Assembly (NCBI RefSeq): GCF_003026815.1
Contig: NZ_PYOG01000008.1
Location: 106,123-170,122 of the forward strand
DNA from: Photobacterium damselae
GTDB lineage: Bacteria > Pseudomonadota > Gammaproteobacteria > Enterobacterales > Vibrionaceae
DNA: 64,000 bases
Direction of reading: 5' to 3'
Shown piece by piece: positions 21,038-30,656 of this stretch; position 1 is the first letter of the stretch, and every line of letters begins with the position of its first letter. Both the position numbers and the translations under genes were made by a program. A model generated the notes under the pieces. The model did no database searches. It was not told where the DNA came from and was given only the letters and a program-made list of their open reading frames with translations.

Positions 21038-21943
21038 CTACACACTTAGCCAATGATCCAGCAGTAACACCACAAAAAGGGCTAATAAATGCCAAATTGA
21101 ATACTTAAATGTTGCCCATGCATGACCTTCACTGTCAGCAAATTTAAGCTTTAACGCATATCCGACAAAGCCAAGATTGAGCACGCTACTGGCCAACAGA
21201 TACACCCAACCACACATGCCCGTTAGCCAAGGTAATAAACCAACGGCAAACAAAATAACGGTATAGAGCAACACCATGGTCTTGGTAAACTCTATACCAT
21301 GAGTCACTGGCAACATAGGGATCTTGGCTTTAGCATAATCATCTCGGCGGTGAATGGCCAAAGCCCAAAAATGCGGTGGTGTCCAAGTGAAAATTAACAT
21401 CACCAACAGCAAAGCATGCGGGTCAACAGAGCCCGTAATCGCCGTCCAACCTAGCAGTGGTGGCGCAGCACCTGCAATGCCACCAATAACAATATTTTGT
21501 GGCGTTGCGTGTTTAAGCCAAACGGTATAGACCAAAGCGTAGCCCACTAAACTGGCAAAAGTCAGCCAAGCAGTTAAGGCGTTAAGTAGCCAGAGACAGT
21601 AAAAGCCACTAACCATTAGCGTTGTGGCAAATAGCACCGCCTTCCAAGTCTCAATGCGCCCTTTTGCCAGAGGGCGGTGATAGGTCCGCGCCATTTTGGC
21701 ATCAAAGTGGCGATCTAAAATATGGTTAAATGCAGCAGCAGCTGAAGATTGTAAACCAATACCCAGCAGACCAAGCACTAGGTTTTTCCATGGTGGTAAA
21801 CCGGGTACGGCAAGACACATTCCCACTAATGCGGTGAGCACTAACATGGCAACCACTTTCGGTTTAGTCATGGTCAAATAGTCTTGCCACACAGCAACTC
21901 GAGGACGAGATGTGGTTGTTGCAACAGTCAGTAATTTAGCCAT
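21038..21943 (-). CDS. cyoE: Protoheme IX farnesyltransferase (heme O synthase)
   Basis: Integral membrane prenyltransferase that converts heme B to heme O (also called CtaB). 301 residues from the ATG at 21943, which has a strong GGAGG site and overlaps the ctaA end by eight bases. A longer frame to 22030 would lie entirely in ctaA. The two Asp-rich motifs are seen in [15 protein letters not shown] and in [14 protein letters not shown]. With ctaA next to it, the product is probably passed on to heme A for the oxidase encoded upstream. Confidence 0.95.
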   Translation of the reverse strand: MAKLLTVATTTSRPRVAVWQDYLTMTKPKVVAMLVLTALVGMCLAVPGLPPWKNLVLGLLGIGLQSSAAAAFNHILDRHFDAKMARTYHRPLAKGRIETWKAVLFATTLMVSGFYCLWLLNALTAWLTFASLVGYALVYTVWLKHATPQNIVIGGIAGAAPPLLGWTAITGSVDPHALLLVMLIFTWTPPHFWALAIHRRDDYAKAKIPMLPVTHGIEFTKTMVLLYTVILFAVGLLPWLTGMCGWVYLLASSVLNLGFVGYALKLKFADSEGHAWATFKYSIWHLLALFVVLLLDHWLSV

Positions 21944-22985
21944 TGATGCCTCCTTCCATGGAGTGGAGCGTTTGATAAGAGTCTGCCCGACGACAGAGCC
22001 AAACTTGATAATTTGCTTTGATAACCACAAGCAGTAGAGTCAATCCCATTACATTGTGCGCCACTGCAACACTTAAGGGTAAAGAAGCAACAACATTGGT
22101 GATCCCTAACCCTACTTGCAGTAACAACACAGTACTTAAGCCATAACTGAGTAAACGCAGATGACGCCATTGCCAGAGCCAAATCACCGCCCCGATAGTT
22201 ACAATTGCTGTTACTATTGCCCCTATCCGATGTGCAACATGAATCGAAACGCGCTGCCCATAATCCAAAATGCCATATTGATAACTGCTAGCTGAGTGTG
22301 GAATGGGATCAAAGGCTGACAGTTGAAATTGACCAACCCAGTTCACTTGGCAAATCGGCAAAGAGGTACAAACTAATGCGGCGTAATTGGCGGCAGTCCA
22401 ACCACCTAATGCAATTTGCCCAATCACAATCACCAGCAATAAACCTAAATAACCTTGTAATAATCGAGTCTTGTCAGCGGGCAAGGTTTGAACCACCTCA
22501 GTATGGCGTTTCTGATACCAAAGCCAGAGCAGAGAAACCAAAGTAAAGCCCCCTAACAGATGCCCCATAACCACTATCGGCATCAAATTTAGGGTGACAG
22601 TCCACATCCCAAGCGCACTTTGAAACAACACCAGAAGCAGTAACAGTTTTGGTAATAACGGCTCTTTTTCCTGCCAACGCCAAGCAAGAATATTGAGTAA
22701 TAAAATCAAAACACCCAAGGTGCCTGCGACATAACGATGGACCATTTCATACCAGGCTTTACTCGCTTCAACGGGTTGCTCTGGATACAGTTGTTGTGCT
22801 TGTCGCAACTCATCACTGTTACTAGGTACCGCAAGAAAACCATAACAACCCGGCCAATCAGGACAACCTAACCCTGATTCAGTAAGGCGAGTAAATGCAC
22901 CAAGCCCCACCACAACAATGGAAAAAATAAAGGTCGCAACAATGAAACGAGATAACCATATCTGATGGACATGAGAACCAGTCAT
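21936..22985 (-). CDS. ctaA: Heme A synthase (COX15/CtaA)
   Basis: Oxidises the heme O methyl group to a formyl group, giving heme A. 349 residues with eight membrane segments in the COX15 pattern. Conserved pieces include [36 protein letters not shown] and [13 protein letters not shown] segments with heme-ligand histidines. The CPDWPGC cysteine pair and a second pair (CTSLPIC) are present, as in two-cysteine-loop forms. It is part of the leftward oxidase cluster, overlaps cyoE and follows the SCO-like gene by nine bases. Confidence 0.94.
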   Translation of the reverse strand: MTGSHVHQIWLSRFIVATFIFSIVVVGLGAFTRLTESGLGCPDWPGCYGFLAVPSNSDELRQAQQLYPEQPVEASKAWYEMVHRYVAGTLGVLILLLNILAWRWQEKEPLLPKLLLLLVLFQSALGMWTVTLNLMPIVVMGHLLGGFTLVSLLWLWYQKRHTEVVQTLPADKTRLLQGYLGLLLVIVIGQIALGGWTAANYAALVCTSLPICQVNWVGQFQLSAFDPIPHSASSYQYGILDYGQRVSIHVAHRIGAIVTAIVTIGAVIWLWQWRHLRLLSYGLSTVLLLQVGLGITNVVASLPLSVAVAHNVMGLTLLLVVIKANYQVWLCRRADSYQTLHSMEGGING

Positions 22986-22994
22986 CAGCCCTCC

Positions 22995-23585
22995 TTAGCC
23001 AATTTTCGACACCTTAAGCAGTCGTTTTAAATCTCGCAATACGTCTTTTCCTTGCGCCAAAATCGCTGTTTTCTCCGAGGCCAGCGGATACGCCATCATA
23101 ATGTTACCGAGCGGATCTATCAGATACAGGCCAATGCCAGCAAACTGCAATTGGCTCAATGCCTGTTCTAATTTGGGGAAACTCGGTAACACAGAAAACT
23201 GATAGTTCTGCAAACTTTGAATTTGAAATAATTCGCTGAGTTTAATCTTCTGGTTAATGTCAGCTAATGATGTTTCACGTGAAACATAGACTTTGCTGAT
23301 CACCCGATCACGCTCAGGCCCTATCGCTTGTGGAACTTGCTGCAACGTAAACAAAGCTCCTAAACACGCTAGCTGACACTCATTGGGTAATAAATAGATC
23401 AGTTGCCAACGGGCATCTTGTTGTAATTGAGGAATGGTTATCGGCTGGGCAACTAAAGAGCCCTTGTTGGTGACTCCGCCTTGATACCATTTTTTTTCTA
23501 GCATGACTTTTGCCAACGCAATAGGCAGCAGAAAAGCCATAATGAGTCCAAAGATAGAAAGGTAAGATTTACGCTGTTTGGCCAT
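22995..23585 (-). CDS. Divergent SCO-like oxidase assembly protein
   Basis: 196 residues with one N-terminal membrane anchor (about 10-28) and a periplasmic domain. The segment LIYLLPNECQLACLGALFTL carries a CxxxC pair at the position of the copper site of SCO1/SenC proteins. LYLIDPLGNIMMAYP matches the LIDPxG segment of that thioredoxin-like fold. I see no obvious third histidine ligand, so copper transfer is uncertain. The gene overlaps SURF1 by 17 bases and lies directly before ctaA, so a role in maturation of the caa3 oxidase is a reasonable inference. Confidence 0.75.
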   Translation of the reverse strand: MAKQRKSYLSIFGLIMAFLLPIALAKVMLEKKWYQGGVTNKGSLVAQPITIPQLQQDARWQLIYLLPNECQLACLGALFTLQQVPQAIGPERDRVISKVYVSRETSLADINQKIKLSELFQIQSLQNYQFSVLPSFPKLEQALSQLQFAGIGLYLIDPLGNIMMAYPLASEKTAILAQGKDVLRDLKRLLKVSKIG

Positions 23586-24291
23586 GTTTGACTCTCCTTT
23601 GCCACCATAGACTTAACAGTAATATTGCCACGGCAATTAACCCCCACTGCAGCGCATAAGCGTAATGTTTCTGAGGCCCAATCACGACGGCCTGCCAATG
23701 TTGTTGTAAGGCCAGTTTATGATTTGGGTCTAATTGCAAAATCCACGGCTCTAACGGTTTTTGCAGTTTTTGTGCCAGCTGCTCAAGATTTAGATTTTGT
23801 ACTCGCAATACTTGTTGCTGCAGAGAATTGGGCTCTTGAATCAGCTCTTCTAGCTCATCGACTTGCTCGCCCAGTTGTAATAACGACTGAGGAATATCAA
23901 TCAATCCAGTTAACCGAATAGGCAAATAATAATGAGGGATAGACGGCAATTGTTCCCGGTAACGGGGAGCGGCAAGCCAACCTAAATTAATCAGGAAAAG
24001 ACGCTGTTGGCTGACAAAAGGCAGTAGAACTTGATAGCCCACTCGCCCTTGATGGATCTGATTATCTAATAAGATTGCATGTCGCTGATCAAATTGTCCC
24101 ATCACATTTAATTGATACCAACGCGGATCATTGGGCAAACTATCAATATGGTGATAGGTTTGTTCGCTACGACGCTCCAGCATCACTTGTCGTTGTGATT
24201 TTTCTTGTGCTCGTTCGACTTGCCACCAGCTTAAACGCAAACAGAGCGCTACCATCAATAAGGTAAACAGCAAAAAGCTTATTCGCTTCAT
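23569..24291 (-). CDS. SURF1-family cytochrome oxidase assembly protein
   Basis: 240 residues from the ATG at 24291, which has a strong GGAGGGAA site; the longer frame to 24333 is less likely. SURF1 proteins help insert heme A into oxidase subunit I. The typical topology is seen: an N-terminal membrane helix (ISFLLFTLLMVALCLRLSWWQ), a large periplasmic domain with DNQIHQGRVGYQVLLPF and LINLGWLAAPRYR, and a C-terminal helix after HYAYALQWGLIAVAI. It lies in the oxidase cluster between the opposite-strand DUF2909 gene and the SCO-like gene. Confidence 0.9.
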   Translation of the reverse strand: MKRISFLLFTLLMVALCLRLSWWQVERAQEKSQRQVMLERRSEQTYHHIDSLPNDPRWYQLNVMGQFDQRHAILLDNQIHQGRVGYQVLLPFVSQQRLFLINLGWLAAPRYREQLPSIPHYYLPIRLTGLIDIPQSLLQLGEQVDELEELIQEPNSLQQQVLRVQNLNLEQLAQKLQKPLEPWILQLDPNHKLALQQHWQAVVIGPQKHYAYALQWGLIAVAILLLSLWWQRRVKHGQTA

Positions 24292-24357
24292 CTTGTTCCC
24301 TCCTATGCAAGCGTCTAGGCTTAAAGTCATCACCCCATCTCAATAGAGAGGACAATA

Positions 24358-24564
24358 ATGATCATTAAGATTGTTCTTATTGCACTGTTACTATTTACTG
24401 TGTTCAATCTGTTTCGTGCTTTACCACGACTTCTTAATCCTCAATCACAACCAGCTATGAGTAAAACGTTAGGATGGCGTGTCGCTTTATCTGTATTACT
24501 TCTGGTTGGTATTATCCTTGCGCTTGTATTTGGTTGGATTACCCCAAATCCGCGTCCTTACTAA
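24358..24564 (+). CDS. DUF2909 twin-helix membrane protein
   Basis: 68-residue protein with two membrane segments (about 2-20 and 44-62) joined by a short polar loop, the DUF2909 pattern. It lies inside the oxidase cluster but on the opposite strand, divergent from SURF1 and tail-to-tail with ctaE, three bases apart. An AGAGGACAAT ribosome site precedes the ATG. Members of this family sit next to cytochrome oxidase genes in many proteobacteria; the function is unknown. Confidence 0.85.
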   Translation: MIIKIVLIALLLFTVFNLFRALPRLLNPQSQPAMSKTLGWRVALSVLLLVGIILALVFGWITPNPRPY

Positions 24565-24567
24565 ACG

Positions 24568-25443
24568 CTATAAAATATAAACAAACACAAAAAGACAAAG
24601 CCAAACCACATCAACAAAATGCCAGTACCAAACTCCAGCTTGGAAAGCAAAATGCTTATGCGCACTAAAATGCCCCATCATGACGCGACACCAGACAATA
24701 AACAGCAATACGGCACCTAGCGTGACATGCAACCCATGAAAACCAGTTAGCATAAAGAAGGTATTACCATAAATTCCCGCATCAAGAGTTAACCCCATCT
24801 CTTGATAAGCATGAAGATATTCCACCCCTTGTAAATAAACAAACAGAGCACCAAGTAAAACAGTAAGCAACAAAAATAGGATCACTCGGGGGCGTCTGTT
24901 TTGTTCCATTGCCATATGAGCAATATGAATAGTGACCGAGGAAGTCAGAAGAATAAGCGTGTTATAAAGTGGCAAACCCAGAGGTCCCATGGCTTGAGTT
25001 GTACGGCCATCTGGTGTGGTTTCTAGCGGCCATATCGCAACAAAGTCTGGCCACAATACAGCATGAGTCATCGCATTGTTACTGGCTCCCCCTAACCAAG
25101 GAACAGCTATCATACGGGCATAGAAAAGAGCCCCAAAAAAGGCCACGAAAAACATCACTTCAGAGAAGATAAACCAGCTCATACCTTGGCGAAATGAGCG
25201 ATCTAATTGCGAACTATAAAGCCCTTGCATCGACTCAATAATCACATCACGAAACCAACCAAACAGCATGATCAGCAAAATACCCAGCCCAGTAAGCAGT
25301 ATCCACGGTCCATTACCAGCCAAGAGATTTCCAACCGTAGTCCCCGCACCAAGCGCGATCAAAAACAGAGCAACGGCACCAACAATAGGCCAGATACTCG
25401 AATCGGGAACATAATAAGATGGTTGCTGTGGTGACTTATCCAT
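24568..25443 (-). CDS. ctaE: Cytochrome c oxidase subunit III
   Basis: 291-residue membrane subunit with seven predicted helices. Family marks include the start region YYVPDSSIWP, FIFSEVMFFVAFFGALFYAR, HAYQEMGLTLDAGIYGNTFFMLTGFHGLHV and the C-terminal WYWHFVDVVWLCLFVFVY. Subunit III supports stability and proton uptake of subunit I. It follows ctaG by nine bases in the leftward operon ctaC-ctaD-ctaG-ctaE. Confidence 0.97.
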   Translation of the reverse strand: MDKSPQQPSYYVPDSSIWPIVGAVALFLIALGAGTTVGNLLAGNGPWILLTGLGILLIMLFGWFRDVIIESMQGLYSSQLDRSFRQGMSWFIFSEVMFFVAFFGALFYARMIAVPWLGGASNNAMTHAVLWPDFVAIWPLETTPDGRTTQAMGPLGLPLYNTLILLTSSVTIHIAHMAMEQNRRPRVILFLLLTVLLGALFVYLQGVEYLHAYQEMGLTLDAGIYGNTFFMLTGFHGLHVTLGAVLLFIVWCRVMMGHFSAHKHFAFQAGVWYWHFVDVVWLCLFVFVYIL

Positions 25444-25452
25444 AAGTAAACC

Positions 25453-26049
25453 TCATTGATTACGGGCGATAGTCAAAGGTAACGAAACGACTTGAGTAGT
25501 AGCGTTTTTAGATGGTGCAGTCTTAGTGTTTTCCTCACCTTTCATCTCAAACAAGGTATAGGCTAAGGTGAGCGTCGAAATAGAATCGGGTAGCTTAGGA
25601 TCAACATAAAATAGCAAAGGTAATTCTGCACTTTCTCCCCCCGCTAAGGGCTGACGATTGAAACAGAAACATTCCACCTTATTGAGATATTGCGCGGCCA
25701 ATCCGGGGGAAACGGAAGGAATAGCTTGTCCTACAACCTGTTGAGTGTTGAGATTTCTTGCTCGATACTTCACTAACGTATTCGCTCCAGGGTGGACGGT
25801 GATCTGATTGACCTCTGGCACAAATTCCCACTGCAAACCTGGCGAAATATAAGCAACAAATTCAACGGTAACTTCACGGCTGGTATCTATCTGCAGGCTT
25901 TGCTGGGCTTGTTCTCCCGATGTTTTGCCATTAATTCCTGTGATATCGCAAAACACGTCATATAACGGTACTAAAGCAAAGGCAAAGCCAAACATGGCAC
26001 AAGCGGCAAGCCCCAATTTGAGTGATGTTCGCAAATGTTGTTTGGCCAT
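25453..26049 (-). CDS. ctaG: Cytochrome c oxidase assembly protein CtaG (Cox11)
   Basis: Delivers copper to the CuB site of subunit I. 198 residues: an N-terminal membrane anchor (LGLAACAMFGFAFALVPLYDVFC) and a periplasmic immunoglobulin-like domain with the copper-binding CFCF motif in NKVECFCFNRQPL. QWEFVPEV is also conserved. It stands between ctaD and ctaE with gaps of about ten bases, the usual order in proteobacteria. Confidence 0.96.
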   Translation of the reverse strand: MAKQHLRTSLKLGLAACAMFGFAFALVPLYDVFCDITGINGKTSGEQAQQSLQIDTSREVTVEFVAYISPGLQWEFVPEVNQITVHPGANTLVKYRARNLNTQQVVGQAIPSVSPGLAAQYLNKVECFCFNRQPLAGGESAELPLLFYVDPKLPDSISTLTLAYTLFEMKGEENTKTAPSKNATTQVVSLPLTIARNQ

Positions 26050-26058
26050 AAGCTCACC

Positions 26059-27675
26059 TTAATCAATTTTGGGTGGCGTACTAAAAGTATGGTGCGGGGC
26101 TGGCGAAGGTACAGTCCATTCTAACCCTGTCGCCCCTTCCCATGGTTTGGCTCCTGCTGGTTCGCCGCCACGTATACATTTGATCACCACCGCCACAAAC
26201 AGCAATTGTGATAAACCAAATAAGAAACCTCCGATACTGACTACGGCATTGATATCAGCAAACTGCAAAGCGTAATCGGGAATACGACGCGGCATACCTG
26301 CCAAGCCTAAAAAATGCATCGGGAAAAAGAGGATATTGACCGAAATCAGTGAGCACCAAAAATGCCATTTGGCCAATCGTTCATCGAACATATGTCCGGT
26401 CCATTTAGGGAGCCAATAATAAGCGGCTGCCATAATGGAAAAGATGGCACCAGAGACAAGAACATAGTGGAAATGCGCCACCACAAAATAAGTATCATGA
26501 TATTGAAAATCAGCAGGTGTTATGGCGAGCATCAAACCTGAGAAGCCACCAATGGTAAACAGCACAATAAAAGCAATAGCAAAAAGCATTGGTACTTCAA
26601 AAGTAATCGAGCCTCGCCACATGGTTGCTACCCAGTTGAAAACTTTGACTCCAGTTGGGACCGATATCAACATGGTGCAATACATAAAGAACAATTCAGC
26701 GGCCACAGGCATTCCCGTGGTAAACATATGGTGAGCCCACACCAAAAAGCTCAGACCTGCAATGGAAGCTGTGGCATACACCATGGAGCTATAACCGAAC
26801 AAAGGTTTACGAGAAAAGGCGGGCACAATGGCTGAGATAATCCCAAAGCTTGGTAAAATCATGATGTAGACTTCTGGGTGACCAAAAAACCAAAAGATAT
26901 GCTGAAACATCACTGGATCACCACCACCTGCGGCATCAAAAAAGCTGGTGCCAAAGTATTTATCCGTCAACACCATGGTCACAGCCCCAGCAAGTACGGG
27001 CATTACCGCAATCAGTAAAAACGCAGTAATCAACCAAGTCCACACGAATAAGGGCATTTTCATATACGTCATACCAGGGGCGCGCATATTCATAATGGTA
27101 ACAATCACATTAATGGCTCCCATGATGGAGCTGATCCCCATTATGTGAATGGCAAAGACGAATAACCCAGTGCTCGGAGGGCTGTAAGTTGTCGAAAGTG
27201 GCGCGTAAAACGTCCAACCAAAGTTAGGCCCGCCGCCCTCCATAAAAAGTGAAAATAACAGTAACGAAAAGGCAAACGGTAAGATCCAAAAGCTCCAGTT
27301 ATTCATCCGAGGTAGAGCCATATCTGGTGCCCCTATCATCAAAGGCACCATCCAATTTGCTAACCCAGTAAAAGCTGGCATTACCGCACCAAACACCATA
27401 ATTAAACCATGAACAGTGGTCATCTGATTAAAGAAGTTGGGCTCGACCAGTTGCAAACCAGGCTGAAATAATTCGGCTCGAATAACCATCGCCATGGCAC
27501 CACCCACAAAAAACATGGTTAAGCTAAACAGCAAATATAAGGTGCCAATGTCTTTGTGATTAGTTGTCAGTAACCACCGCTTTAATCCTTTTGCGGGAGC
27601 ATGGTGATGGTCTGCACTCAGTTCAATCGCTGTTTCGTTTTGCTCTTGCTGGGTCGGTTTTACAATCTCAGACAT
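26059..27675 (-). CDS. ctaD: Cytochrome c oxidase subunit I
   Basis: Catalytic heme-copper subunit, 538 residues, 12 membrane helices. Ligand motifs are intact: TTVHGLIMVFG (low-spin heme), GHPEVYIMILP (CuB His and the cross-linked Tyr), WAHHMFTTGMP (CuB His pair) and HFHYVLVSGA (heme ligands). The GHPEVY helix with its Tyr marks the A-type oxidases. With heme A genes and a heme-c subunit II in the same operon, the enzyme is a caa3-type oxygen reductase of the inner membrane. Confidence 0.98.
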   Translation of the reverse strand: MSEIVKPTQQEQNETAIELSADHHHAPAKGLKRWLLTTNHKDIGTLYLLFSLTMFFVGGAMAMVIRAELFQPGLQLVEPNFFNQMTTVHGLIMVFGAVMPAFTGLANWMVPLMIGAPDMALPRMNNWSFWILPFAFSLLLFSLFMEGGGPNFGWTFYAPLSTTYSPPSTGLFVFAIHIMGISSIMGAINVIVTIMNMRAPGMTYMKMPLFVWTWLITAFLLIAVMPVLAGAVTMVLTDKYFGTSFFDAAGGGDPVMFQHIFWFFGHPEVYIMILPSFGIISAIVPAFSRKPLFGYSSMVYATASIAGLSFLVWAHHMFTTGMPVAAELFFMYCTMLISVPTGVKVFNWVATMWRGSITFEVPMLFAIAFIVLFTIGGFSGLMLAITPADFQYHDTYFVVAHFHYVLVSGAIFSIMAAAYYWLPKWTGHMFDERLAKWHFWCSLISVNILFFPMHFLGLAGMPRRIPDYALQFADINAVVSIGGFLFGLSQLLFVAVVIKCIRGGEPAGAKPWEGATGLEWTVPSPAPHHTFSTPPKID

Positions 27676-27685
27676 AACTCAATCC

Positions 27686-28831
27686 CTATAAGTCTTGTGC
27701 ACTTTTCACCGCTTGCACATCCGCAGCTTGTACCGTTTCTTTGGTATCATTACCCCAAGCGTTTCGCTCATAGGTCACAACTGCTGCGAGCTCTTGAAGC
27801 GTCAACTGCTCACCAAACGCTTGCATCGCTGTACCTTTACGACCGTGAACCACAATTTCTATATGCTCAAGTCGCTTGCTGCTATCGATGGAGATCCCTT
27901 CTCCAGCGAGCGCAGGAAAAACCCCATCAATGCCTTTGCCATCGGGATGATGACACATAGCGCAGCGACTTAAATAGGTTTTTTCACCCAAAGCCATCAG
28001 CTCATCTAGAGGCATCTCCATCGCCAATAATTTTTGCTCTTCTTCATACGCTTGTTTTTGCGCGATCTGGGTCTGTTCAAGCCATGTTTGATATTCTTGC
28101 GGCTCTTTCGCAATCACTACAATCGGCATAAAACCATGGTCCTTACCACACAGTTCAGCACATTGACCTCGGTAGATGCCGGGCTTATCGATCAGCGTCC
28201 AAGCTTCATTAATAAACCCAGGATTAGCATCTTTTTTTACTGCAAAAGCGGGAACCCACCAAGAATGGATCACATCTTGCGAAGTGATCAAAAAACGCAC
28301 TTTCTGCCCCACAGGAAGAACTAAGGGACGATCCACTTCCAGCAGATAATTGTTGCGCTTAGGTCTTTGATCATAAATTTGCTGATTTGACGTCGCGAGC
28401 AGAGAGAAGAATTCAACATCGTGGTCAAAATAGCGGTAGTGCCATTTCCACTGCGACCCCGTTACTTGAATAGTGAGATCAGGCTTGGTGGTATCTTCCA
28501 TGGCTAACAGGGTTTTCGTGGCTGGAATGGCCATACCGATTAAAATTAGGAAGGGAATCAAGGTCCAAATAATCTCGACCTTGGTGCTTTCATGAAACTT
28601 AGCAGCCACCGCACCTTTTGATTTACGATGGTGCAAAATCGCCCAAAACATCACACCAAAAACAATCACCCCAATCACAACACAGATGTAAAATATCGTC
28701 ATATGTAAGTGATAAACTTCTTGGCTTATTTGGGTCACCCCTTGCGTCATATTGAGCGGCATCGGTGTCTCAGCCCGACTAGTGAGCGAGAATAATCCGG
28801 CGAATAGCGCAATGATCAGTGGCTTTATCAT
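27686..28831 (-). CDS. ctaC: Cytochrome c oxidase subunit II with fused cytochrome c
   Basis: 381 residues: a signal/first helix, a second helix (about 44-66), a periplasmic cupredoxin domain and a C-terminal cytochrome c domain. The CuA site is GQCAELCGKDHGFMP with both Cys, the His and the Met. The fused domain has the heme attachment site CAMCHH followed by PDGKGIDGVFPAL, with a distal Met near QAFGEQL. The fusion defines the caa3 type. It is the first gene of the oxidase operon; its promoter must lie in the 242 bases upstream, where I could not settle a single one. Confidence 0.97.
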   Translation of the reverse strand: MIKPLIIALFAGLFSLTSRAETPMPLNMTQGVTQISQEVYHLHMTIFYICVVIGVIVFGVMFWAILHHRKSKGAVAAKFHESTKVEIIWTLIPFLILIGMAIPATKTLLAMEDTTKPDLTIQVTGSQWKWHYRYFDHDVEFFSLLATSNQQIYDQRPKRNNYLLEVDRPLVLPVGQKVRFLITSQDVIHSWWVPAFAVKKDANPGFINEAWTLIDKPGIYRGQCAELCGKDHGFMPIVVIAKEPQEYQTWLEQTQIAQKQAYEEEQKLLAMEMPLDELMALGEKTYLSRCAMCHHPDGKGIDGVFPALAGEGISIDSSKRLEHIEIVVHGRKGTAMQAFGEQLTLQELAAVVTYERNAWGNDTKETVQAADVQAVKSAQDL

Positions 28832-29003
28832 CCTCCTGATCCTCCTTGGTCATCCTGACTACAAACAAGGGAAGTGCATCTGTTTTTATATTAAATTAAC
28901 ACTTCTTTTACATTTAACTTAGGCAGAAATGTGACATTACGCAAAGGATAGAAGGCAAATAATAACCATATTTAAGATATGGAATTTATTGAATATATGA
29001 CAA

Positions 29004-29033
29004 AAAGCCTAATGAAATAGAGACATAGGCTTT
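29004..29033 (-). terminator. Terminator after the methyltransferase gene
   Basis: Read leftward, an 8-bp stem (29026-29033 with 29004-29011, AAAGCCTA/TAGGCTTT on the forward strand) is followed by a short U-run (29002-29006 region). It separates the methyltransferase from the oxidase operon promoter region. Confidence 0.7.
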
Positions 29034-29073
29034 ATCCAATAGAAAAAAATTAATATTAAGAAATGGCATATAG

Positions 29074-29871
29074 TTAGGTTCGTAAGTGAATAAGAACCGG
29101 AGTGAGGCGATACTTAAGCTGAGTACATTTTGCGACCCAGCGCTGCCAATAACGCCAACGAGCACAACCGTAATCGAGAGGACTATAACAGCCTAACAAT
29201 TCTGCCCACGGTAACCAATTAATAACCTGTTGTGCTGGCTCTCGCAAACCGTGTTGATAGGTAACCGTTCCCAACTTTTGCGCCACATTGGTTGTAGTCT
29301 GATCCCCAGCAACCACCAAACAAGCTTCAATATGGCCTAATCGACACGCCACATGCTGAATAAACTGCGCGACTTGTTGTTCACTGCATTGCAATAAAGC
29401 TTGATCACAGAGTAATAAAGTTGGTGTTCCCTGTTTAAGAGGAAGCGCCTTTAACCAGCTGAGTTCAACTACCGAGCCTTGTTGTAAAGTATAGCGTTCA
29501 CTACGATGAAACAGCTTTTCACGCCACAATAGGTTTTCATCAGTATCAAGCTCAAACCAACGACACCGACCGTTATCTAAGCGATAAAAGCGCGTATCAA
29601 GCCCTGCCCCAACATTCACAACTAATCCACTTGGATGACGACGTAAAAAATCTTGTACTAGACGATCACACTGCGCAGTTAGCGTTGCGTGCAGTAACTG
29701 ACGAGCAGGAATATGTTGATTGACACAGTCGGGAACTAACTGACATTGTCGGCAAGCTTGCGCAGCAACAGGATCGTAAATGAGCCCATCATCAGCTAAG
29801 CTCTCCAAACTTCTCAGCCATAGAGGTTGCAATAAATCGGCTGGAATTTTATAGCGGGTAGACTTTACCAT
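29074..29871 (-). CDS. LCM-family SAM-dependent methyltransferase, Fur-box controlled
   Basis: 265-residue class I methyltransferase of the leucine carboxyl methyltransferase (PPM1/TcmP-like) family. Motif I is VVNVGAGLDTRFYRLD, the acidic SAM-ribose segment is WFELDTDENLLWRE, and LLLCDQALLQ is the motif IV region. An N-terminal Cys-rich stretch CRQCQLVPDC may bind metal. Substrates in the family range from protein C-termini to polyketides, so none can be assigned. A good Fur box lies 33 bases before the ATG, which suggests expression under iron shortage. It stands alone between lexA and the oxidase operon. Confidence 0.85.
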   Translation of the reverse strand: MVKSTRYKIPADLLQPLWLRSLESLADDGLIYDPVAAQACRQCQLVPDCVNQHIPARQLLHATLTAQCDRLVQDFLRRHPSGLVVNVGAGLDTRFYRLDNGRCRWFELDTDENLLWREKLFHRSERYTLQQGSVVELSWLKALPLKQGTPTLLLCDQALLQCSEQQVAQFIQHVACRLGHIEACLVVAGDQTTTNVAQKLGTVTYQHGLREPAQQVINWLPWAELLGCYSPLDYGCARWRYWQRWVAKCTQLKYRLTPVLIHLRT

Positions 29872-29903
29872 CTTGACCTATCTCCCAGTAGACAGACAAA
29901 GAT

Positions 29904-29922
29904 GATAATAACTCTCATTATC
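29904..29922 (-). promoter_or_regulatory. Fur box
   Basis: The 19-mer at this place matches the Fur consensus GATAATGATAATCATTATC at 16 of 19 positions when read leftward (GATAATGAGAGTTATTATC). It lies 33 bases upstream of the methyltransferase ATG, within promoter distance. Confidence 0.75.
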
Positions 29923-29962
29923 TTTTGTAAAGCAAATTATGCAGAGAATTGATAAAAACAAA

Positions 29963-29990
29963 AAAAGCGCAGAGCCAAAACTCTACGCTT
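29963..29990 (-). terminator. Terminator after lexA
   Basis: Leftward stem of ten pairs with one A/C mismatch (29981-29990 with 29965-29974), followed by a run of seven or more U (complement of the A-run before 29967). Confidence 0.8.
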
Positions 29991-30021
29991 ATCATACAGG
30001 TCACTCGATGATGGGATTACA

Positions 30022-30648
30022 TTACATCCAATCCGCGTTACGAATTACACCAACCGCAATACCTTCAATCGCCAATTGTTGATGTTCTAAATCAACTACG
30101 ATTGGATCGAATTCTTCGTTTTCAGCATGCAGCAGTACTTTGCGCCCTTGTTTATCAAGACGCTTCACCGTAACGTCATCATCCACACGGGCGACGACAA
30201 CTTGGCCATTACGCACATCTTGAGTTTTATGCACAGCAAGAAGATCGCCATCCATAATACCGATATTTTTCATACTCATACCGTTCACACGCAGTAAAAA
30301 ATCGGCACGAGGTTTAAACAACGTCGGATCGACATCATAATGACATTCGACATGCTCTTGAGCCAAAATCGGCTCACCAGCTGCGACTTGACCAATCAAA
30401 GGTAAGCCAGACTCTTCCACATCGCTATCGTTAGCACCAACCAAAAGGCGAATACCACGAGATGCTCCTGGAACAATCTCTAATACGCCTTTACGAGCCA
30501 GCGCTTTTAAATGTTCTTCAGCGGCATTTGCTGAACGGAAGCCGAGTTCACGGGCAATTTCTGCTCGCGTTGGTGGCATTCCTGAATCTTCAATTTTTGC
30601 TTTGATAAGATCAAAGACTTCTTGTTGGCGCGGTGTTAATGGTTTCAT
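30022..30648 (-). CDS. lexA: SOS repressor LexA
   Basis: Represses DNA-damage genes and is inactivated by RecA-stimulated self-cleavage. 208 residues. The winged HTH covers [26 protein letters not shown]. The cleavage bond is A90-G91 in QVAAGEP. The catalytic dyad is S125 (NGMSMKNIG) and K162 ([10 protein letters not shown]). Two LexA boxes stand in its promoter, so it is autoregulated. plsB is divergent, the standard neighbour in gammaproteobacteria, but no dinF follows. Confidence 0.98.
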   Translation of the reverse strand: MKPLTPRQQEVFDLIKAKIEDSGMPPTRAEIARELGFRSANAAEEHLKALARKGVLEIVPGASRGIRLLVGANDSDVEESGLPLIGQVAAGEPILAQEHVECHYDVDPTLFKPRADFLLRVNGMSMKNIGIMDGDLLAVHKTQDVRNGQVVVARVDDDVTVKRLDKQGRKVLLHAENEEFDPIVVDLEHQQLAIEGIAVGVIRNADWM

Positions 30649-30656
30649 GAGTTACC

